9,613 nucleotides of DNA, from assembly GCA_002482405.1 (NCBI GenBank), contig DLFX01000290.1, positions 1 through 9,613 of the forward strand. The letters are read 5' to 3'. The notes beneath the pieces are model-generated. The model did not search any database, had not been told where the DNA came from, and saw only the letters and a list, made by a program, of their open reading frames with translations. Below, piece after piece: positions 6,452 to 9,613 of this stretch; positions within the stretch are counted from its first letter, which is position 1; every line of letters starts with the position of its first letter. Source of the stretch: Firmicutes bacterium UBA7709 (GTDB taxonomy: Bacteria; Bacillota_A; Clostridia; Peptostreptococcales; Anaerovoracaceae). A program made the translations under genes and the position numbers.

Positions 6452-6480
6452 CCCGTTGCTTCAATCGATGCGGACTTATT

Positions 6481-6858
6481 CTAATTTTTCCTATGCCTGA
6501 ACTCGTCCGCCTTGTTTTCGACCTTGTTCTTCCAGAGCTCCGCCCTATCTCCGAACTTGTCCATTAAGTCTTCCGTTCTATCCCCCAGCTTATCCTTCAA
6601 ATCATCCGCACGGTCCATGACATCTTCCATTCCGGCCGCCGCTCTCCCTTGAAAGGCCTCCGCTTTATCTTCGGCAAAATCCCTAAAATCATTAGCCTTA
6701 TCCTCCGCAAAATCTTTTAAGTCATCCGCCTTATCTTCCGCAAAGCTCTTAAAATCATCCGCCTTATCTTCGACAAAATCCTTAATTGCTTCCGCCCGGT
6801 TCCTGATTTCTCCTGCGGTATCCTTCGCCGGCCCCTTCATATTGTTAAAAATACTCAT
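6481..6858 (-). CDS. Small 11-residue-repeat helical protein (LEA/apolipoprotein-like)
   Basis: A 125-residue, highly charged, cysteine-free protein with no signal peptide or membrane segment. After a short N-terminus (MSIFNNMKGPAKD) it consists almost wholly of 11-residue repeats of the type xDFAEDKADDF: four in tandem at about 26-69, then after an 18-residue break three more at about 88-120 (KDKLGDRTEDL, MDKFGDRAELW, KNKVENKADEF). Such 11-mers form amphipathic helices, as in LEA group 3 and apolipoprotein-like bacterial stress proteins; a protective or membrane-surface role is inferred only. An in-frame TTG at 6888 and ATGs at 6882 and 6864 exist, but GGGGAGG at 6866-6872 lies 7 nt before the ATG at 6858, so that start is chosen. 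The gene sits between the MFS and EAL genes on the same strand, with its own candidate promoter. Confidence 0.85.
   Translation of the reverse strand: MSIFNNMKGPAKDTAGEIRNRAEAIKDFVEDKADDFKSFAEDKADDLKDFAEDKANDFRDFAEDKAEAFQGRAAAGMEDVMDRADDLKDKLGDRTEDLMDKFGDRAELWKNKVENKADEFRHRKN
6652..6783 (-). repeat. Four tandem 33-bp coding repeats
   Basis: Four consecutive 33-bp units encode the 11-residue repeats KDFVEDKADDF, KSFAEDKADDL, KDFAEDKANDF and RDFAEDKAEAF. The DNA copies are similar but not identical, which fits older internal duplication under protein-level selection. They lie wholly within the coding frame. Confidence 0.8.
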
Positions 6859-6892
6859 TTTCATTCCTCCCCTGCTAAGCATTTTCAAAGTT

Positions 6893-6945
6893 ATTTTACC
6901 ATAATTCCCTTATTTAATGCAATTAAAATCTTTATTTTTTGTCAA
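6893..6945 (-). promoter_or_regulatory. Candidate promoters of the repeat-protein gene
   Basis: The 83-nt gap after the MFS gene holds two possible promoters on the minus strand. One is TTTTAA (6928-6923), 13 nt, GGGAAT (6909-6904), which is close to the general-stress sigma-B pattern GTTTAA-N13-15-GGGTAT. The other is an extended -10, TGGTAAAAT, ending at 6893. A TTGACA at 6945-6940 overlaps the MFS stop codon but lacks a well-spaced -10. No terminator separates the MFS gene from this region. Confidence 0.4.
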
Positions 6946-8150
6946 CTTTTACCAATTTCCATCAGGATTCTATTTTTTAATAGCATAAGAGTCAGCGCGG
7001 ACATGAGAATGCCCGTTCCGATGAGCATCCATTCGATCCTGAAAAGATCAGACAGCGGACCGAACACCAACATTCCCAAAGGCATCATAGAGCTTGAAAT
7101 CATAGTCAGGACGCCGAAAACCCTTCCGAGAAATTCTTCTTCCACCTTTTGCTGCAGCAGGGCGGTGAAAGGAGTGCTGAAAATCGGCATGGAAAATCCG
7201 ACGATTACCATGACGGCCAGATAGATCCAGAACACCGGAATCACACCCAGAGCCACGGTTCCCAGCCCCATGATCAATCCCGCCATGACCATGGTGTATA
7301 CCTTATTTTTAAAACCGCCCCAGGCGGCGATCAGGAACCCTCCGGCCATCATCCCGGCGGAAAACGTGATCTCAATTGCGGTGAGCCGCCACACGTCATT
7401 GCCGAAGCTCCTCGATACCTGCAGAGGGGTAAGAAACGCCATGGGCGCCGCCAGAATGAAAAACAGGCCGCAAAAGACAAACACAGCCTTCACGAACTGA
7501 TGATGCGCAATATAGCGAAATCCTTCGCGCAAATCTCTGAAATAGCCGATTTTTTGTTTTTCCCGGGCCTTTGCGTGGGCCGGTACGCGGAGAAACAGGA
7601 GCAGGGTTGCAATTCCTATCGCGGCGGTGGCTACGTCGATAAAAAAGATGATCTCGATTCCCACCATAGCCAGCAGCGCACCGCTTGCCACGGGGGAAGC
7701 CAGGGTGGTCAGCGACTGAATACTGCTGTTGGCCCCGTTTACCCTCAGCAGCTTCTCCTCCGGCACGATCTGCGGTATAAACGCGCTGACAGCCGGCATC
7801 TGCACGGCCTGTCCCAAACCCCGAATTCCCGATATGAGGAACAGCAGCCAGAACTCCTTATACCCCGCGATAAACAGTATGCCCATGAGCAAAGTGACCG
7901 CGGCGATCATGGAATCGGATAAAACGATAAGGACTTTACGGTTGTAACGGTCCGCCCATACTCCTCCAAAAGGCGACAGGAAAAAGGTCGGCAGAAAACC
8001 GCAGATGATGTAAAGCGTCATCATAGCGCCGGATTGGGTTTTCATGGTGATATACCACATGATGGCGTACTGCACCAGAGAAGAACCAAAAAGAGATATG
8101 GTCTGGCTGGCAATAAAAAGTATGATATTCTTCTTCCAATTTTCCTTCAT
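6942..8150 (-). CDS. MFS efflux transporter (DHA3/MefA-like)
   Basis: Inner-membrane proton-driven exporter of the major facilitator superfamily. The 402-residue length and about 12 hydrophobic segments fit the family. Motif A of the loop between segments 2 and 3 is clear at about 62-72 (GGVWADRYNRK, with Asp67, Arg68 and Arg71). A second loop motif, EEEFLGRVFG, lies before the last segments. The short N-terminus and the GIRGLGQAVQMPA region resemble DHA3-type exporters such as macrolide or siderophore efflux proteins. The substrate cannot be told from sequence. The ATG at 8150 has AGAGGG 6 nt upstream, a modest ribosome binding site. The gene is divergent from the amine oxidase gene, separated by 224 bp, so the two may share control; this is inference. 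Confidence 0.92.
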   Translation of the reverse strand: MKENWKKNIILFIASQTISLFGSSLVQYAIMWYITMKTQSGAMMTLYIICGFLPTFFLSPFGGVWADRYNRKVLIVLSDSMIAAVTLLMGILFIAGYKEFWLLFLISGIRGLGQAVQMPAVSAFIPQIVPEEKLLRVNGANSSIQSLTTLASPVASGALLAMVGIEIIFFIDVATAAIGIATLLLFLRVPAHAKAREKQKIGYFRDLREGFRYIAHHQFVKAVFVFCGLFFILAAPMAFLTPLQVSRSFGNDVWRLTAIEITFSAGMMAGGFLIAAWGGFKNKVYTMVMAGLIMGLGTVALGVIPVFWIYLAVMVIVGFSMPIFSTPFTALLQQKVEEEFLGRVFGVLTMISSSMMPLGMLVFGPLSDLFRIEWMLIGTGILMSALTLMLLKNRILMEIGKS

Positions 8151-8261
8151 AATCGACCCTCTTGGTTTTGTTCAATCAACAGACCGCTTTTTCTCCGTTC
8201 GCTCCTAATCTTATCAGGTTTCATCCCCGCGTGCAACAATGCCGGTTCCCATACGGCAAGG

Positions 8262-8290
8262 TTGTCTTATTTTTTGATTAAAAATAGTAT
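8262..8290 (+). promoter_or_regulatory. Candidate promoter of the amine oxidase gene
   Basis: In the AT-rich half of the divergent 8151-8374 spacer, TTGTCT (8262-8267) is followed after 17 nt by TAGTAT (8285-8290); each hexamer matches the vegetative consensus at 4 of 6 positions. An alternative -10, TAATAT, lies further downstream. The MFS-proximal half of the spacer shows no clear minus-strand promoter and no operator-like dyad beyond a short TGCCG/CGGCA pair. Confidence 0.35.
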
Positions 8291-8374
8291 TAACTGTTTT
8301 TTCCCGTAATATATTTGTTAAGTGAGAGGTACCTTTTAGATGTGCAGGGTGCTGTGAAAGGAGGAAATAAGATC

Positions 8375-9613
8375 ATGGCGGATACCGATTATTCCACAAA
8401 TCCCACCGATGAGCAAAGGCGTCAGCTGCTTCAGGAGGCCCTGACCCGGGCAGGCAGGCAGGCGGACTTTGAGAATATCGTGGAGTTGCTGAGCCCGCCG
8501 CCGGATCTGACCCGGTTATTTACCCCGGGCGCTATGCGCGGCATCCGAGTCGGCGTCATCGGCGCAGGGCTGGCCGGCCTCGCGGCGGCTTATGAACTGA
8601 GAAAGCTCGGCGCTGATATCACCATCTTTGAAGCCCGCAAGGACCGGATCGGGGGCAGGGTCTATACCTTTTATTTCGACCGGTCGGGGGAATATTTCGG
8701 AGAGTTCGGTCCCACGAGGATCCCGGTCTCCCACGAGACGTCCTGGCACTATATCAATCTTTTCCATCTGGATACGGAGGCTCTCAGCGGCCCCAACCCC
8801 AACAATTTCATCTACGCCCACAACACCAGGATCCGGCGAGATCCGAGGAGTCAGAACGTGACCGATTATCTTTATCCCTTATACGATCTGACGGAAACCG
8901 AGAGGAATACCCCCTGGAACGTATTGAGCGATTACGCGGAAAATACCGTTATGAATCAGCTGACGCCGGAGCAGCGGACGGACATATTAAAGATACAGCC
9001 GGAATACACGCCCGAATACGCGGCTGCCACCAGGCTTTCCAACCGTCAGACCTACGAAATGCTGGGACTGAGCCAGGGCGTGGTGAATCTGCTGTCCGCC
9101 GTTGACCCCTTTGGGTTTGCCGGCTTAAACATAAGCTATGACGATACCATGAATACATCCTACTCTCTGGATTTTCTCAATACATACAGAATTACAGGCG
9201 GAATGATTCGCCTTCCTCTGGCGTTTTACAGTTCCCTGACGGATAACGATCCTCTGGAAATAGATTTCCCCTCCTATTTTCTGGGTAAGGTCGACATCCG
9301 GTTCGGCCAGCCTGTCAACGGGATCTCCCGGGCCAAAGCCGGCGGAGGGGTCGAACTGCGCTATCAGAATCTGAGAGGGACGGAATTGACGGAAGACTTT
9401 GATTACGTAATCTGTGCGATCCCATTTTCCACGCTGCGGGAAGTTCAGATCAGACCTCTATTCAGAAATGAAAAAATGCAGGCGATACGGGAATACAACT
9501 ATATGGATGCAATGAAGACAAACTTTTTATGCAAGAAACGGTTTTGGGAAGAGGACCGGGACTACGGCAGAATGAACGGCGGAATATCCTTTACCGACCT
9601 GCCGATCCAGTCC
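8375..9613 (+). CDS. FAD-dependent amine / L-amino-acid oxidase (3' end beyond window)
   Basis: Flavoprotein of the monoamine oxidase/L-amino-acid oxidase family, expected to oxidise an amine or amino acid to an imine with FAD and oxygen or another acceptor. The first 413 codons are present and the frame is open to the last base; the C-terminal FAD-binding part is missing. A helical, signal-less N-terminal extension (1-56) precedes the Rossmann motif VGVIGAGLAGLAAAYEL (glycines 63, 65, 68), with the ribose-binding acidic residue Glu86 and the GGRV motif at 93-96. GPTRIPVSH at 112-120 matches the GPMR/GAMR segment of L-amino-acid oxidases, whose arginine (here Arg115) binds the substrate carboxylate; an amino acid substrate is therefore favoured. 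DYVICAIPF at 343-351 is the second nucleotide-binding strand. The start has AAAGGAGG at 8357-8364 ahead of the ATG. Confidence 0.9.
   Translation, partial: MADTDYSTNPTDEQRRQLLQEALTRAGRQADFENIVELLSPPPDLTRLFTPGAMRGIRVGVIGAGLAGLAAAYELRKLGADITIFEARKDRIGGRVYTFYFDRSGEYFGEFGPTRIPVSHETSWHYINLFHLDTEALSGPNPNNFIYAHNTRIRRDPRSQNVTDYLYPLYDLTETERNTPWNVLSDYAENTVMNQLTPEQRTDILKIQPEYTPEYAAATRLSNRQTYEMLGLSQGVVNLLSAVDPFGFAGLNISYDDTMNTSYSLDFLNTYRITGGMIRLPLAFYSSLTDNDPLEIDFPSYFLGKVDIRFGQPVNGISRAKAGGGVELRYQNLRGTELTEDFDYVICAIPFSTLREVQIRPLFRNEKMQAIREYNYMDAMKTNFLCKKRFWEEDRDYGRMNGGISFTDLPIQS

Noticed and set aside
6499..6783. Regular 33-bp periodicity resembling a CRISPR array
   Set aside because: Units are contiguous, in frame, without spacers, and encode 11-residue helical repeats.
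7149..7922. 257-codon plus-strand open frame
   Set aside because: It is antisense to the MFS gene, rich in His, Gln and Arg as expected for a shadow frame, and matches no family.
8516..8861. Open frames of 77 and 101 codons on both strands
   Set aside because: They are shadows of the amine oxidase gene, which runs in another frame from 8375 to the window end.

Overview
The window looks like a chromosomal segment of a low-to-mid GC member of the Bacillota, most likely an anaerobic, amino-acid-fermenting clostridium. The evidence is strong AGGAGG-type ribosome binding sites, a T-box leader, an ECF sigma/anti-sigma pair of clostridial style, and an arginine deiminase pathway pair. The species cannot be named from this sequence, and no complete mobile element, tRNA, rRNA or CRISPR array was found.

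Layout. (1) 1-2352, plus strand: an upstream region with an 11-bp direct repeat, then arcA (arginine deiminase) and arcC (carbamate kinase), closed by a near-perfect bidirectional terminator. No ornithine carbamoyltransferase gene lies between them. (2) 2353-3850, minus strand: an ECF sigma factor followed, with a 32-nt overlap, by a single-pass membrane protein that is probably its anti-sigma factor. A candidate self-recognised promoter lies just upstream. (3) 3850-4286: a 0.44-kb stretch without protein genes. Read on the minus strand it holds a strong sigma-A promoter, a complete T-box leader with an ATC (isoleucine) specifier and UGGU acceptor-binding bulge, its terminator, and then two nested palindromes. 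The next gene downstream is the sigma factor, not an isoleucine-related gene. (4) 4287-8150, minus strand: an MFS exporter, a small 11-residue-repeat (LEA/apolipoprotein-like) helical protein, and a PAS-GGDEF-EAL-PilZ protein whose cyclase motif is degenerate and whose phosphodiesterase motifs are intact. (5) 8375-9613, plus strand, divergent from the MFS gene: the first 413 codons of an FAD-dependent amine/L-amino-acid oxidase, cut by the window edge.

How the parts may work together. ArcA makes citrulline and ammonia from arginine, and ArcC makes ATP from carbamoyl phosphate. The linking transcarbamoylase must be encoded elsewhere. The sigma/anti-sigma pair should relay an envelope signal. 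The T-box arrangement suggests that this pair, or something formerly at this site, is read through when tRNA-Ile is uncharged; this is the most unusual feature of the window. The PAS-GGDEF-EAL-PilZ protein should lower c-di-GMP and sense it through its own PilZ domain. The other genes show no clear pathway link to each other.
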